The notes: generated by a model not told the origin, from the letters alone. DNA of 64,000 nucleotides from Pictodentalium vernedei (GCA_031216915.1 CM062294.1:27714985-27778984), one strand, 5' to 3'; positions 1-12,618 are shown, counted from the stretch's first letter. Numbers and translations: made by a program.

Positions 1-753
1 AGCCCGAGCCGTATTATATGTGCACTTACAGTGTATAAGTAGCACTAAATAAATCAAAATTCATCTAATTTGCATAATTTCAGCATGAGAAAAAAACCTG
101 TTTTATGTGATGTATCCCAAGGTACTAAACATTCACACAAAAAATTATTCAAATCAGCGCTTTCATATGGAAGTTCCATGCAAAAATCTGATTGCACCTA
201 ATTTTGTACAAAATGGCTGCCATCTGCCATCTTGAATTTTGGATTGCACCCCAAAACACTCGTTCTCGTCCCACGGTGATACCAAAGGTATCCAAGAAGT
301 TTCGTAAAGATCGGTTTATAAATACGGCCTCTAGCCCGAGCCGTATTGGCAGTTGCACTTATAGTGCTGAAAGTAACACTAAATACATCAAAGTTAGTCT
401 AATTTGCATAATTTAGGTACGAGAAAAAAACCCGTATGTGATGTATCCCATGGTACTAAACATTCATACAAAAAATTATTCAAATCAGCGCTTTCATATG
501 GAAGTTCTGCGCAAAAATCTGATTGCACCTAAGTTTGTACAAAATGGCCGCCAGCGGCCAACTTGAATTTCGGATCGGACCCCAAAACACTCGTTCTCGT
601 CCCACAGTCACAACAAAGGTACCCAAGAAGTTTCGTAAAGATCGGTTCATAAATGCGGCTTCTAGCCTGAGCCGTAATGAATTGTTGATGGACAGACGGA
701 CGACTGGCCATGGCATAAGCTCAAATTTGGCTTCGCTGAAGTTGAGCTAAAAA
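1..753 (+). repeat. Family A Helitron-like array element, cut by window edge
   Basis: Contains about two copies of a 330 bp unit (the GCGCTTTCATATGG box recurs near 156 and 486). It ends in an imperfect hairpin, AGCTCAAATTTGGC (718-731) with GCTGAAGTTGAGCT (735-748), followed by a run of A. The (GACGG)n-like stretch before the tail is short here. The same family occurs at 1328-3005, 27754-28926 and 57111-57975. Open frames inside it are repeated frames of the unit and not genes. The Helitron/HINE-like assignment is inferred from the shared architecture; no Rep/helicase is present. Confidence 0.75.
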
Positions 754-1327
754 TATATAAATTACTATAAATTTTTTAACAATTTTATACTGTACCAATG
801 ATCCAGACTTTGCTGAATCGTAAAAAGGCGGAGGTCCTAGAACTTCGGAAATAGTATATCAACATAGATCAAATCCTTCAATCCATGATGAAGAAATAAA
901 AATTACATGTATGTCTCTTAATACCATAATAGAAGAGACCAAACCTAATATGTATCCAATTATGTACATCCTAAATCTAAGCATAAAATCATGTTAGTTA
1001 AGATGTAACAAATAAACAATGTTAGAGACTAGTCTGGTCTTGGCCCTAAAAATAATTAAGGCATACTGAGAATGAGAGAAATTTCCCATAAACCTATGCC
1101 ATGCAATAATATTGCAGCTGATCACCGAACATAGTATGGACAAGACAGCTTCTTCAATAGTTACATACCCCATAAGGCAGATTAGTGGACAAAATGACAC
1201 CCCTCCCCCCCCCCCCCCCCCCCCACCCCTTTCTTTGAACATAACTTCAAAAGAAGGAGGGGATAGCTCGAGAATCAATAAGCAGTACCCGGAAACGATA
1301 TAAATATCGATCAGGCACTCAAATGAA
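754..1327. other. Sequence without recognised gene
   Basis: No coding or repeat signal was recognised apart from a run of 20 C at 1205-1224, which makes a proline/glycine-rich chance frame on each strand. Confidence 0.5.
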
Positions 1328-3005
1328 AGTGTCAATGACACTGTAGCTCAACTTGTCAATACAAAGACATGTACATGTATAGTATGTGACACAGCAATGA
1401 CAAACATCTAGGTAATGACCTGATAACAAAGGTACATATAAAGTATTGTAATGGTCTGTACATAAATACTGACCGTTGCCTGTAACAAATGTATAGGTAA
1501 AGTATTGTAAAGGTGGGTGACAGTCAGATGCTAAACTAGAAAAAAATCTTTGAGTCCCAGAGTGGGTATGACTGAACCCCAAAATATTTGTTCTCATAGC
1601 ACAGTGATAACAAAGGCACCCCAAAACACACTCATTCCTGTCCCAAGGTGAAAACAAAGGTACCCAAGAAGTTTCGTGAAGATCAGTTCACAAATATGAG
1701 CTGTGTAGAAGTTGTGACAAAAAACTGATTTGACCTAATTTCGGTACAAAATGGCCACTGGCAGCCATCTTGAATTTTGGACCGCACCCAGAAACACTCG
1801 TTCTCGTCCCAAGGTGATAACAAAGGTACCCAAGAAGTTTTGTGAAGATCGGTTCACAAATACAGCCTCTAACCCGAGCCGTATTGACATGTGCACTTAC
1901 AGTGTATAAGTAGCACTGAATAAATCAAAGTTCATCTAATTTGCATAATTTCTGCACGAGAAAAAAAACCCGTACTATATGTGATGTATTCCATGTTACG
2001 AAACATTCATACAAAAATTTTTTCAAATCAGAACTTTCATACAGAAGTTCTGTACAAAAGACTGATTGCACAAATTTTGGTACAAAATGGCTGCTGGTGG
2101 CCATCTTGAATTTTGGACCACACCCAAAAACACTCGTTCTCATCCCACGGTGATAACAAAGGTACCCAAGAAGTTTCGTGAAGATCGGTTCATAAATACG
2201 GCCTCTAGCCTGAGCCGTATTGACATGTGTACTTACTGTGTGTAAGTAGCACTGAAAAAATCAAAGTTCATCTAATTTGCATAATTTCTGCACGAGAAAA
2301 AAACCCGTATTATATGTGATGTATCCCATGGTACTAAACATTCACACAAAAAATTATTCAAATCAGCGCTTTCATATGGAAGTTCTGTGCAAAAATCTGA
2401 TTGCACCAAATTTTGTACAAAATGGCTGCCATCGGCCATCTTGAATTTCGGACCGGACCCAAAAACACTCGTTCTCGTCCCACGGTGATAACAAAGGTAC
2501 CCAAGGAGTTTCGTAAAGATCGGTTCATAAATACGACCTCTAGCCCGAGCCGTATTGGCATTTGCACTTACAGTGCTGAAAGTAACACCAAAAAACATCA
2601 AAGTTAGTCTAATTTGCATAATTTACGCACGAGAAAAAAACCCGTATTATATGTGATGTATCCCATGGTACTAAACATTCATACAAAAAATTATTCAAAT
2701 CAGAGCTTTCATATGGAAGTTCTGTACAAAAAACAGATTTCTGCATCGTCGGTACAAAATGGTGGCTGGCAGCCATCTTGAATTTCGGACCGCACCCAAA
2801 AACACTCGTTCCTGTCCCAGGGTCATAACAAAGGTACACAAGAAGTTTCGTAAAGATCGGTTTATAAATACGACCTCTAGCCCGAGCCATAGCCAATTGA
2901 TGTACGGACAGACGGACAGACGGACGGACAGACGGATGGACGGACAGACAGACGACGGGCCATGACAATAGCTCAAATTTGACTTCGTCAAAGTTGAGCT
3001 AAAAA
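1328..3005 (+). repeat. Family A element with head and tail hairpins
   Basis: The head carries AGTGTC/GACACT (1328-1342, loop AAT), identical to the head of family C at 26239. Family A units start near 1570 and run as diverged 330 bp copies to about 2890. A (GACGGACA)n stretch follows at 2908-2955, then the tail hairpin AGCTCAAATTTGAC / GTCAAAGTTGAGCT (2970-3000) and AAAAA. The region from 1343 to 1570 is not unit-like. Non-autonomous and non-coding. Confidence 0.75.
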
Positions 3006-3907
3006 TTAATTCATGAATAATAAATGGTGCTTAACGCCACATCACACGCCAAGGCTATAGCGATGATTTTAGTAAATAACATTATCCGCTATAAAATATG
3101 CACAGCAGACGGCGTATACAGGTACGACGAAATCAGTGAAAAATCAATTATAACATACAAAAGTGGGATAAGATGAACAATCTCTGCAGAGAAAAGAGGC
3201 TTCAAGATCATTCACAGGAGGCCTCTGTAATATTAAATCCGGTAAAAACACTCTCTAACGTGTACTATTTGATATCTACAACTATAAACACGTGAGAATA
3301 TGCGATTTGAGAACCGACATAATAGAGACCAGGATCTAGAAATGGAGGTAAGTATGAAAAATCGGGTCCAAAATCAGAAATTAGATACCGGAAACAAATG
3401 CAACAGAACTGCATGTATGCGTATGATTGTGCCATCCAACACGCCCCAGACACGCAAAGTATGTATGTATTAAAAAATACATACGCGACAGCGTGAGTGT
3501 ATGTGGGGGGGGGGGGGGGGGGGGGGGGGGATTCAAATATATGTCGAAACCTCCTCACCCACATTACTTAATCATTGCTGATGCCGACAGCAATACTATA
3601 GAGATCATAAAGCTACTTCACGTCTGAGTACTCCGTAATGCCACTGAGAGCAGAGAATGACATGAAGAATAAGACTTCCCTTAAAGAAGAAAACCTTCTA
3701 GGGAAGCTTCTGGCAAATGCTCAACAGCAGACCCCATAACCTCAATGGAATCAATAGAAACAAATGAATTGAAGGATACACATATCCTATCATTCATTCC
3801 CATGAAAATGGCGGAGCGTCAATGTATGCGCTCAAAAGCCTTATACTAGGGACACAAATAATGGAAACTATTATTCCCATGCGCCAAAAACTAAACTATC
3901 CTGAAGA
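3006..3907. other. Unassigned sequence with poly-G tract
   Basis: No gene recognised. A run of about 26 G at 3505-3530 creates a spurious Gly/Pro-rich frame. A stretch near 3020-3060 (GGTGCTTAACGCCAC) resembles the end of common mollusc SINE-like repeats, but too little is present to call it. Confidence 0.4.
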
Positions 3908-5289
3908 CAGGCCTGGAAACAACTTTTTTGGGGTGCATTGGTCATAATGACCGGCTCCATAATGATCGGCTTGGTCATATAATAACCCAGATCGGTCATA
4001 CTTTTGGGCTTCCAAATCAAACATTAGCTACGGCAAAACCCATGTAAATTATGTTGGGCTAACACCGTAATGATATACAAAATATTAGGGCCTACGTGCG
4101 TTCAATTTTATTGAATTGACAGTTAAGTTTTATAACACTAAACTGCATGACGGGGATGTCTTCAGTCCGCAAATCACTTCTTTTTTTCTTAAAACGTAAC
4201 AACTGGACACCAGTGCGACAATTTCTTTGAAATTGAATTCTGAACATCTCCACACCTGAAGCCTGGACATCTCACCACTGGGAAATCTGGCACCTGGTCA
4301 AAACCAACCCCATCATATTCGGCATCAGGTAACCTCGGCACCAAATATAATCGGCACTTGCACATCTGTCACCTGAGTTAAAAAAGTTATATTTTTCGGG
4401 AAATATTACTGAATTACTGTGAAGCTTTCCGGAAATTATGACAAATTCTGCTCACAGTCTTCGAAGAAAGTATATTACACAAAAGAATGGAAAGAGGAGG
4501 GGATCATCTGGTTCGATTTGAAGAACAGACTCGGAAAGAATAGAGTACAAATGAGTTTCAGTTTCGTTTGCGAAAGGAGCGTCTCACATTTATAAATCTG
4601 TCTTGTGTTTTGCAATTTTGTATTTGTATTTATTTTAGAGAATATATTCGAATGTGGAAATTATTCACCACCAACAGCCATAATTAATGATTCAGAACAC
4701 AAGGTCTCATGTGAACAAGACTAATACCAGGTCTGGACCTGCGTCGCTGCATGTAATTGAATCGGCAAACAGGAAGTGGCTGCACGGCAGATCTGAAAAT
4801 TGCTTACACGATACAACTCATCATTATGAAGCAGCAGGCCAAATATAAAATCAATCCCTTGCATAGAAGCCGAGAAAACCTTGACGGAAAATTTCAATGT
4901 TCAGTGGGTACAGTAATTTTTCAAAGTATCGGCAAACAGGATGTGGCTGCACGGCAGATCTGAAAATTACTTACACGATACAACTCATCATTATGAAGCT
5001 GCAGACCATATATAAAATCATTCCCTTTCATAGAAGCCCAGAAAACTTTGATGAAAGAAGTATTTCGGATGGACTGACGGATGGACAGATGGACTGACGA
5101 ATGACGGACTGACGGACGGACGGAGTCCAGCGGTTACTAGACCTGCTCTGCTGCTGGCGATGCAGGTAAAAATTAATATACTTGGGAAAAAAATATGCCG
5201 GTCATTTATGACCGGTTGGATACAGCGCCTGTCACATCGACGTTTTGTGCCGGTCACTGTCTGTGACTGACCACTTATTTCCAGGCCTG
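3908..5289. mobile_element. hAT-like non-autonomous DNA element
   Basis: Terminal inverted repeats CAGGCCTGGAAA (3908-3919) and TTTCCAGGCCTG (5278-5289) are flanked by a 7-bp direct repeat CTGAAGA (3901-3907 and 5290-5296). Subterminal GGTCATAATGACC and CCGGTCATTTATGACCGG palindromes lie inside each end. The CAGGCCTGG start resembles the element at 20961-21753. No transposase frame was found. A family D array element lies inside (4722-5172). hAT superfamily is inferred from the TIR; hATs normally make 8-bp duplications. Confidence 0.6.
4722..5172 (+). repeat. Family D Helitron-like array element, nested
   Basis: The head hairpin is CAGGTC/GACCTG (4728-4741, loop TG). About two units of roughly 168-170 bp follow (GGCAAACAGGAAGTGGCTGC box at about 4766 and 4932). 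Then comes a (GACTGACGGATGGA)-like stretch and a tail with ACCTGC ... GCAGGT (5141-5167) ending TAAAAA. A longer member lies at 27571-29884. Confidence 0.7.
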
Positions 5290-5296
5290 CTGAAGA

Positions 5297-7349
5297 GATC
5301 CCACATAAGATCATATAATACCCAAACAGTTAAAATAAGTGCAAGATATAGCCAGCGCATACTTATGTGCTGAAATCTTAAGCATTGACTGCTAATTGGT
5401 GGATAAATAACCCAAACAGTACAAATAGCTAACCGACTTATTTAACAATAGAACGAACATAAATGTCCCTTCTATTGAAAAATAATGACAACAGAAGCAT
5501 ACTTCTCTTCTGATAAACTCCGATGTGCATAGAGAGACCCTCGGACTCAGGATTGTAACGCAATATATGACCTCTCGTCGGAAATAATAGAGAAAACCAT
5601 AATATATGCCCAAACTTGACCTTATGTTAAAAGATTCTCTAAAACAAAACAGGTCAAGAGGGAAAAACGTCTACCACACCAGTTAATAACTGAAGTAGGC
5701 ATGTGTGTAAGCAACCCATCGAAATAACATTCCAAGCTCCTCCACACAATTCCATCCGGCCCATAAAACTATCGTAGTTAATGCGTCAGATAACAGATAA
5801 AAGCGAGTCAAAACAGCTGGTTAATTCGCTTTGTGAAACAGAAGAACCAGCCAAATGAATAGCGGGATACATGAATCCTATCATAAATCCCATGAGACAT
5901 TATCTAGTTCACAATACAAGTGATCTGAAGAACTATACTCGCTGCAATTGCCGAACGTTAGCTTATAGACTGAAAGATAATCATAATAATCTAATTATTG
6001 ACATCCAGTCAAAATATGCCCGACCGAGTTCTATAAGGGCCTCGAACTACCGGCTCAGGAGAGTCTAATCAGTAACTCAGTCTGATGAGAAACCCCTAAC
6101 CAAGTGGTTGTATAGACAAACCTAAAGAATTATGTATAGGAGAGATACCTATACCTTCGCTATGTAGCCTTATAAGCGAATTGAGTCTAGGACAAACTCT
6201 CCTACTCTTTTGTTGGCTGAGGTCGATTAGACCCCAACTTAAAGAGTCGAGAATAGATGTTTTCTTGTAGTTTAATCCTACAATAATGAAAGGTTACCAT
6301 CAAAGACTAAGGTATACCTATACCTTTGCTATGAGTCCCAATAGACGATTTGAGTCTAGGACAACCTCTTGTCCTCTTTCTGCTGGTGATGGTACATTAG
6401 ACCCCAGGTTAAAGAGACAAGAGTAGTTCTTATAAAAAAAAAACTAGAGTTGGAAGACTAAAGAGACCTATGCAAGTTTTCCACCTAGCCAAATGCAAAG
6501 ATGAAGACATAAGGCTTCGTTGCATCAGCATAACTCTCACTTAACATAAGTTAAGACCGTCACCGAGAAATAAATACTATGTCTGGAAAGAATTTTAAAG
6601 GGTACAATGACCACAAAATTCCTTCCATACAGACAATGCGTCACAGTACTTAAAATAAAGTACAAAAGACCACGAGACTGAATTTGCTCTGACTAAAGAA
6701 ATTATCTTCTCAATTGCATCCGGGCAAACAGCTAAATGATGAAGGTAAGGCTAAAACCAGGATCTTAGCCTGCTCAATCAACGCTGAGGAACTCTCAACG
6801 TCTTCCCCTGCTGTTTTTAAAAGTATTTGAACCATCACAAACGATTAAAAATACAGAGGAAGAAGATAAGAAACCGAATTACTTTTTCTGCCAGAATATA
6901 ATATATGGTGTCGTATACAGAATCGAAGATCTGCAACACCCATGTAGAATTAACCGGAAAGAGATCTTATTACCCTGCTCTTAACTGGATGAAGTCAGCG
7001 TCTAACTACGCTAGCAGCTTCTCAAAATTGCTCGCAGCATTTTGAATCACTGGAACAAGATCAAGGAATGATAATGTATGATATCTATATCATCCAAGAG
7101 TTGTTCTGGAAGGAACGTTATCCTATCCATCATATGTTCAAATCAATTAGAATCACTGTCACCAGCATCTAAACAGGTAGGTGACTGGACCAAATAAGCA
7201 CTATGCAACAGCTTAGCAGGAATACTGCGATTAGCTTTGCAACTGCGACAGCAAGTCCGTTACAGAGGCCTGAGGAGCAGCGGTCACAAATAGCCTCTTC
7301 ACCGGCTGCTCCTAGGACAGGGAGTCCAATATAGTTATTACTGCGGATG
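5297..7349. other. Unresolved 2 kb block
   Basis: No gene or known repeat was recognised. Two diverged copies of a unit of about 115 bp (6142-6255 and 6304-6430) share GAGTCTAGGACAA and TTAGACCCCA boxes. Short open frames here lack recognisable motifs and splice context. Confidence 0.4.
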
Positions 7350-8209
7350 ACCCCATGAATGAAACCTCATCTCCTTGGCTACTGGATAGTGCGACTTCTT
7401 ACTAAAGATGGACCTTTGACGATGAAGACCGGGAAACCTGAGTCACTTAGCCAAGGTGCGGTCGGGAGTGCTTGCTCCTCTTCTTTTCTCTTTACCGGAC
7501 ATGCATACCTCAGAACTTGTCGTCTTCTTCTTTCCATCAACACGAGGGGAGCATGGATTCGATCCACAGTGCTCGCTACAAACTATTCTCTCTCGACCGC
7601 CACGCACACACCCGGCATCATATCATCCACATACGAGTGAGATCTGCCAGATGAGCTAGCTGTTTTAGACAAGGGACATAAGCCTCCGTGAAACCTAGCC
7701 ATTGACTTTTTAAAATTCATAGAGCACTTACCCACTAGCTTTAGATACAATACAAATGCGATACATCCGGAGTCATGGTCCAAGTATCCAATCTTAACTG
7801 TTACACCGGCAACAGGGAACTGACACCACTCATCGGGTTTTATAGCCCTGTGCAACATAAAGATCACTTATCCGTATGTAGAGGAAACAATAAGACTAGC
7901 CGGACTCGGACCTTATCGGTTTCCTCCTTCCGTCGTCACTGGGTGAGCATAATTGCATATCATATCGATCGCTCCACCCTATATGATCTCACTTTTTCTA
8001 ACCCGGATCGTTTACACCCGGCGTCAGAGTTCTCATGGGCTGAGTAACTACTTCACCGTTCGAGCCAACTAGCGACAACGGACCTGCGTGGTTGTGTGCT
8101 TTTCGAACATAGAGGAAGCTATAAGAATTGCCAAGGCAACAGTCCAAGAGGAAACTATAAGACTAGCCTCTGCGGCAGTCTATGGAAGGAGCGTCCTGTG
8201 GACATAAGT
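7350..8209. other. Degenerate flank of satellite block
   Basis: Contains one diverged satellite-like stretch (CATACCTCAGAACTTGTC at about 7503). Also contains a segment of about 105 bp (7636-7745; AGATCTGCC ... GAGCTAGCTG ... CACTAGCT) that recurs as 9047-9150 on the far side of the array. Overlapping short frames in several phases argue against a gene. Confidence 0.4.
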
Positions 8210-9046
8210 TCAACTGACACAAGTTCGTACCAACAACCTCTGTCCCCAGGAGTTGTTATAAGAGAGAGGGACCTCTCTCTTGCTCGAAATCAGGGTGGTC
8301 CTGAACGAACATACCTCAGAACTTGTCCGCCAAGTTCCTACCAACAACCTCTGACTGCAGATGTTGTTATAAGAGAGAGGGACCTCTCTCTTGCTCAAAA
8401 TCACAGACCTGTACGAGCATACCTCAGAACTTGACCGCCAAGTTCCTACCAACAACATCTGCCACAGAGTTGTTATAAGAGAGAGGGACCTCTCTCTTGC
8501 TCGCAATCACGGATGACCGGGACGAGCTTATCTCCGAACTTGTCAGACTGACACAAGTTCCTACCAACAACCTCTGATTGCAGATGTTGTTAGAAGAGAG
8601 AGGGACCTCTCTCTTGCTCACAATCACAGACCTGTACGAGCATACCTCAGAACTTGGCCGCCAAGTTCCTACTAACAACCTCTGATCGCAGATGTTGTCA
8701 TAAGATGTTGTTAGAAGAGAGAGGGGCCTCTCTCTTGCTCACAATCACAGACCTGTACGAGCATACCTCAGAACTTGACCGCCAAGTTCCTACCAACAAC
8801 ATCTGCCACAGAGTTGTTATAAGAGAGAGGGACCTCTCTCTTGCTCGCAATCACGGATGACCTGGACGAGCGTATCTCCGAACTTGTCAGACTGACACAA
8901 GTTCCTACCAACAACCTCTGATTGCAGATGTTGTTAGAAGAGAGAGGGACCTCTCTCTTGCTCACAATCACGGAAGACCTGTACGAACATACCTCAGAAC
9001 TTGACCGCCAAGTTCCTACCAAGAACCTCTGATCGCAGAACTCAAG
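8210..9046. repeat. Tandem satellite, unit about 105-120 bp
   Basis: Seven copies of a box GAGAGAGGGACCTCTCTC, an 8-bp inverted repeat around GA, lie near 8263, 8373, 8480, 8598, 8719, 8823 and 8939. They alternate with a CAAGTTCCTACCAACAAC box. Two blocks of about 215 bp (from 8435 and from 8780) are nearly identical at an offset of 343 bp, so a three-unit higher-order repeat is present. The 84-98 aa frames on the minus strand are translations of the unit. Confidence 0.85.
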
Positions 9047-9225
9047 GTAGATCTGCCGGCCGAGCTAGCTGGGGACAAGGTCATCAATCCTACTAAGGAT
9101 CTAGGCCTTGTCTAATACCTGAGCACTTTTGCCACTAGCTCTTGACTGATTTGCGACGACAGCACACTCCTTGACGGCGTCACAAAGCCACATCATGTTC
9201 CTGTTCCTCTGTAAATAGAAACTAA

Positions 9226-9716
9226 ACAAGAGGCCCCAAGGGGCCTTAATCGCTCACCTGACAAAGTGGTTCAATGAAGTATTTTGGGTCACATTCAGTT
9301 AGTCATAGTTCATCAACACTACAGAGGAAAGGAGTCATGAAATTTTTCATAACTCTGGCGTCCATGTCAGATGAATATTATCATAGGTCTTCCTGACTGC
9401 TTCAAATTCTATTAGCTGTAGACAAGCACTGCCAAACTTCCAAAGGTTGTTATGCCACTGCAGTCACCGCAACCCCCCCCCCCCCCCTCCCCCTTCCCAA
9501 TAGAGAGTGCAAATATTAACCAGGGACCCAATTTGAACAACTTGTATCTCAACCACCCACTAGAGATGTTGTGTACCAAATATCAAAAGATTCTAATAGA
9601 TGGTTCTGGAGAAGAAGATTTTTAAATTTATTCCCTCATATTGCAGTAAATTAAAATTTGGCTACCTGTTGGGAGCCCAAATATTAACCCAGGGACAAAA
9701 TCTGAACAAACTTTAA
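9226..9716 (+). repeat. Family B element, 3' truncated
   Basis: The head hairpin AGGCCCC/GGGGCCT (9231-9246) is followed by CGCTCACCTGA and about two B-type units (GAGCCCAAATATTAACCCAG box). A C-rich tract lies at about 9474-9500. The element stops at about 9716, where family G sequence begins; no tail hairpin is present. Confidence 0.75.
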
Positions 9717-10165
9717 TCATCGCACATTCTTCCATAAACAAACAACATGGCATCACATTTTGGAAATATTAGCAGATGAACATTTGTCGAAGAAAATAGA
9801 AATAAAAACAGAGACCACAAAACCAAAAGGACACTTGACTCTTTTATATGAATTTTTTGTTTGCCATTATGTTTGTCAATGTTCATTTTGCTACAAATCT
9901 TTAACCTATCTTGCCTACATTGGGATTTAATGTCGTCGTAAATACCTGTGATATATACAGAACTTTTGAGCGCTCTTTCCGATAAGCAAATCAGGTTTTC
10001 TTTTTTCAGAAATGGAGAACAAAATTGTTTGATATAGCTACACGTGCCCCTGGATTATTTTTGACAATGTCACAGTGTTTTGGTAGGGAGGGAGAGAAAA
10101 AATATCCCTGAGTGGGTGAGAGATGGGGAAATCTCACCCTCGGGACAGGATATTTGGTCCAGATA
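9717..10165 (+). repeat. Family G element copy 1
   Basis: Matches 45940-47050 over most of its length, from the CATTCTTCCATAAACAAAC region to the arm GATGGGGAAATCTCACCC (about 10121-10138). The coding-like frame seen in the second copy is broken here. It abuts family L at about 10166. Confidence 0.65.
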
Positions 10166-10553
10166 ATAATATTCTCAAGCCATTTTTTTTGTGAAATTGC
10201 ATGTGGGCAGGCATTTTTTTATTTTAATTTTCACTTTTGTAATTATTTCTTTGCCATCAAAAGGCCACATTCTTGGTTTGTTTTATGTTTTAGAACTCAA
10301 AATCAACAGAATAGCATGGGTGGTGGTGTATTTCATCCCTTGGGTGCAACAAGGCTTTGCAATGCTAAAGCATTGCAAAGCCTTGTTTCACTCAAGGGAC
10401 AAAGTTATCAATTTATTAACTTGGGTAAAATATCAGACATAAACCATTTAATTTTTATTTTTTAAAGTTTGCACTGGTTATAAAAAAGAGCATGCGGCAG
10501 CCAAAAGGACCATGCGGGCGGGCCTGAGAAACAGATTTTTTAACTTTTTTTAG
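10166..10553 (+). mobile_element. Family L palindromic MITE copy 1
   Basis: About 390 bp with a central inverted repeat CAAGGCTTTGCAATGC / GCATTGCAAAGCCTTG (10349-10384). The right end is GGCCTGAGAAACAGATTTTT; the left end is degraded. Three other copies lie at 12063-12543, 58686-59110 and 59157-59530. TIR type: CTGTTTCTCAGGCC / GGCCTGAGAAACAG. Confidence 0.7.
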
Positions 10554-11407
10554 GGCTAACTGTTAAATGTTTATGAGTACAAACAGTACATATTATATAG
10601 TAAAATACATAACTCATCTTTAAATATTTACTAAGAGTTTAACCCTAGAAAAAGGCCTAGTTCCAATGTCTGTATACACAACATTGGTAACTAAATGTGT
10701 AATCTTATGAGGTAGCAAAAATATTTAGAACACTTTCAGAATCTACACTGAAAATCAAATGAACATTTTGTGAGAATTGTACCCCTTACAGTACGGTTAC
10801 CATGGACCGATCACTTTCCACAGGTGAGCAATATTTAAACGGACCAAATAATAATAGATTCCAAACACTAATTATAGGAATAATCATCAAAAAATTAATT
10901 AATGAAGCACCAAGTTGTGCTGCTAATTTTTATTACCCGATAAATGCATGTGTGGGCATCATTGTCCATGTATAGATCATGATCAGTCCATGGGAAATGA
11001 ACTGTATGAGAATCAATTTGTGAGAATTGATTCTGATTTTTGCATAAATTTTAAGCCCTCATTTCTGCCACTTATTACCTTTGTTCATAATCCCAAAACT
11101 TGAGATCACTTCTTGGGAAGCTCTCAGAGAGAGCTTACCAAGAAATGATGTCAAGTGAGCTAGCATCAAAATTTCATTCTGGGATACTGACAGAAACTGA
11201 AAAAAATACATATTTACCGCAGTTTATAAGCACATCATGTGACTAAAACAGACCAATTAAAATCTTTCAAGCACTTTCGACGGCTTTTTCCAAAATGTTT
11301 GGTAATTTTCAAACGATGTTTTAAAATTCAGGCACTTTGTGCCTCTCTCCAGAAACCATAGTGTCCCCTGACGAACCTGAATGTGCTTGTAAGAGTAGAA
11401 AACTCAC
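10554..11407. other. Intron-like unique sequence
   Basis: No repeat or coding signal recognised. It lies just downstream (minus strand) of exon d, whose GTGAGT donor is at 11402-11407. Confidence 0.5.
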
Positions 11408-11569
11408 CTTGGCCACTTAGGAGATCATCAGTTAGAACTCTATCACTGTACATCTCAGTATTACCAGATATATGATTTAAGTAATCTCTAGTGGACATGA
11501 CATCATCATGATTACTGTCAGTACCAAGGCCTGTATCAGTATCTTTTTCGGAACCTGACTTCTTTTTGT
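11408..11569 (-). CDS. Zinc-finger gene exon d (acidic/Ser-rich segment)
   Basis: A 162-nt exon on the minus strand with a strong acceptor (TTTCTTTTGCAG before 11569) and donor (GTGAGT at 11402-11407). It enters in phase 1 and leaves in phase 1: two nucleotides, 53 open codons, one nucleotide. The peptide starts KKKSGSEKDTDTGLG and contains DYLNHISGNTEMYSD and LTDDLLSGQ. It is polar and acidic with no recognised domain. Its entry phase matches the exit phase of exon c (30425-30534), so it can continue that reading frame; exons in between are possible. A TTAA MITE end lies 30 bp before the acceptor. No terminal stop is included, so the gene continues to the left, where I found no further exon. 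Confidence 0.75.
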
Positions 11570-11599
11570 CTGCAAAAGAAATTAGTTGTTAGTCTTTAG

Positions 11600-12618
11600 C
11601 CCTTTAGCTAACAGGAAAAGCAAACGACACTTGCAAAAAAATTTGTTGAATAACTACTTTTATTTATTTTTTGTCTCAAAAACATAGGTTATGACCCCCT
11701 CATTGGAACGAGCTCACTGCGCTCGTTACAATGAGGGATCATAACCTATGTTTTTGAGACAAAAAATGAACAAGATGCACTGTCACAGTGCCGAAGCTGC
11801 GATGATTTGTGCAATGCCAATGATGTTTTAAAACTCAGTGACAAAAAACTCGTTGGTGACAAGTCCATAGATGTGAAAGAAATTATCCGAATGACATGCA
11901 CTATTGAGAGGGTGTAGACATCATGACAATACACCTGCATACCAAGTATGGTGTCATTCCATCAAGTATTTTAGGGGTTATGATGCTTTTTAAACTCGTT
12001 GGTGACAGACCGACCAACATTGCCACATATAGAGCTACTCATAGCAGCTAAGGCCACACAAAGTAGATCTTCTGTTTCTCAGGCCATTATTTGTGAAATT
12101 CCATGTGGGCGAGCGGTTTTTTATTTTATTTTTTATTTCAGTAATTACTTCTTAACCATCAAAAGTTCATGTTCTTGGTTCAAGTTTTAGGCCTCATAAT
12201 CTACAGAATAGCATGGGTGGTGGTGTATTTCATCCCTTGAGTGCAAGAAGGCTTTGCAATGCTAAAGCATTTTGAGACAAAAAATGAACAAGATGCACTG
12301 TCACAGTGCCGAAGCTGCGATGATTTGTGCAATGCCAATGATGTTTTAAAACTAAAGCATTGCAAAGCCTTCTTGCACTCAAGGGACAAATTCATCAGTT
12401 GTTTTAACTTGGGTAAAATATCAGACATAAACATTTAATTTTAATTTTTTTAAAGTTTAAATTGGTTATAAAAAGAGAGCATGCGGCAACCAAAAGGACC
12501 ATGCGGGAGGGCCTGAGAAACAGATTTTTTATTTTTTTAGGCCTAAATATAATGAAAATGAGTTGGAGAATTTTGACAACAGCGCTGGCCGGTTTTGGCC
12601 ATTATGTTGAGTAAAGGG
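11600..12618. mobile_element. TTAA (piggyBac-type) MITE, split by later insertions
   Basis: The left end (CCCTTTAGCTAACAGG) and right end (GTTGAGTAAAGGG, then TTAA 12619-12622) match the ends of the intact copies at 22972 and 58048. The long central palindrome is at about 11675-11766 (GTCTCAAAAACATAGG arms). The interior from about 11770 to 12540 is foreign, including family L copy 2. Confidence 0.65.
12063..12543 (+). mobile_element. Family L MITE copy 2 with 84-bp insert at palindrome tip
   Basis: TIR CTGTTTCTCAGGCC at 12071 and GGCCTGAGAAACAG at 12512. The central palindrome (TTGAGTGCAAGAAGGCTTTG ...) is interrupted after CTAAAGCATT by a segment of about 84 bp (12270-12353) that duplicates 11754-11837. 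CTAAAGCATT is repeated on the other side, giving a 10-bp direct repeat. Confidence 0.75.

Noticed and set aside
149-2991. Similar frames (NRSLRNFLGTF, GRERVFWGP) recurring at several places
   Set aside because: Translation of the family A unit; the same frame appears in every array copy and is not bounded by signals.
3427-3627. Poly-glycine or poly-proline frames, also at 994-1341, 31773-32006 and 54330-54587
   Set aside because: Produced by G or C homopolymers.
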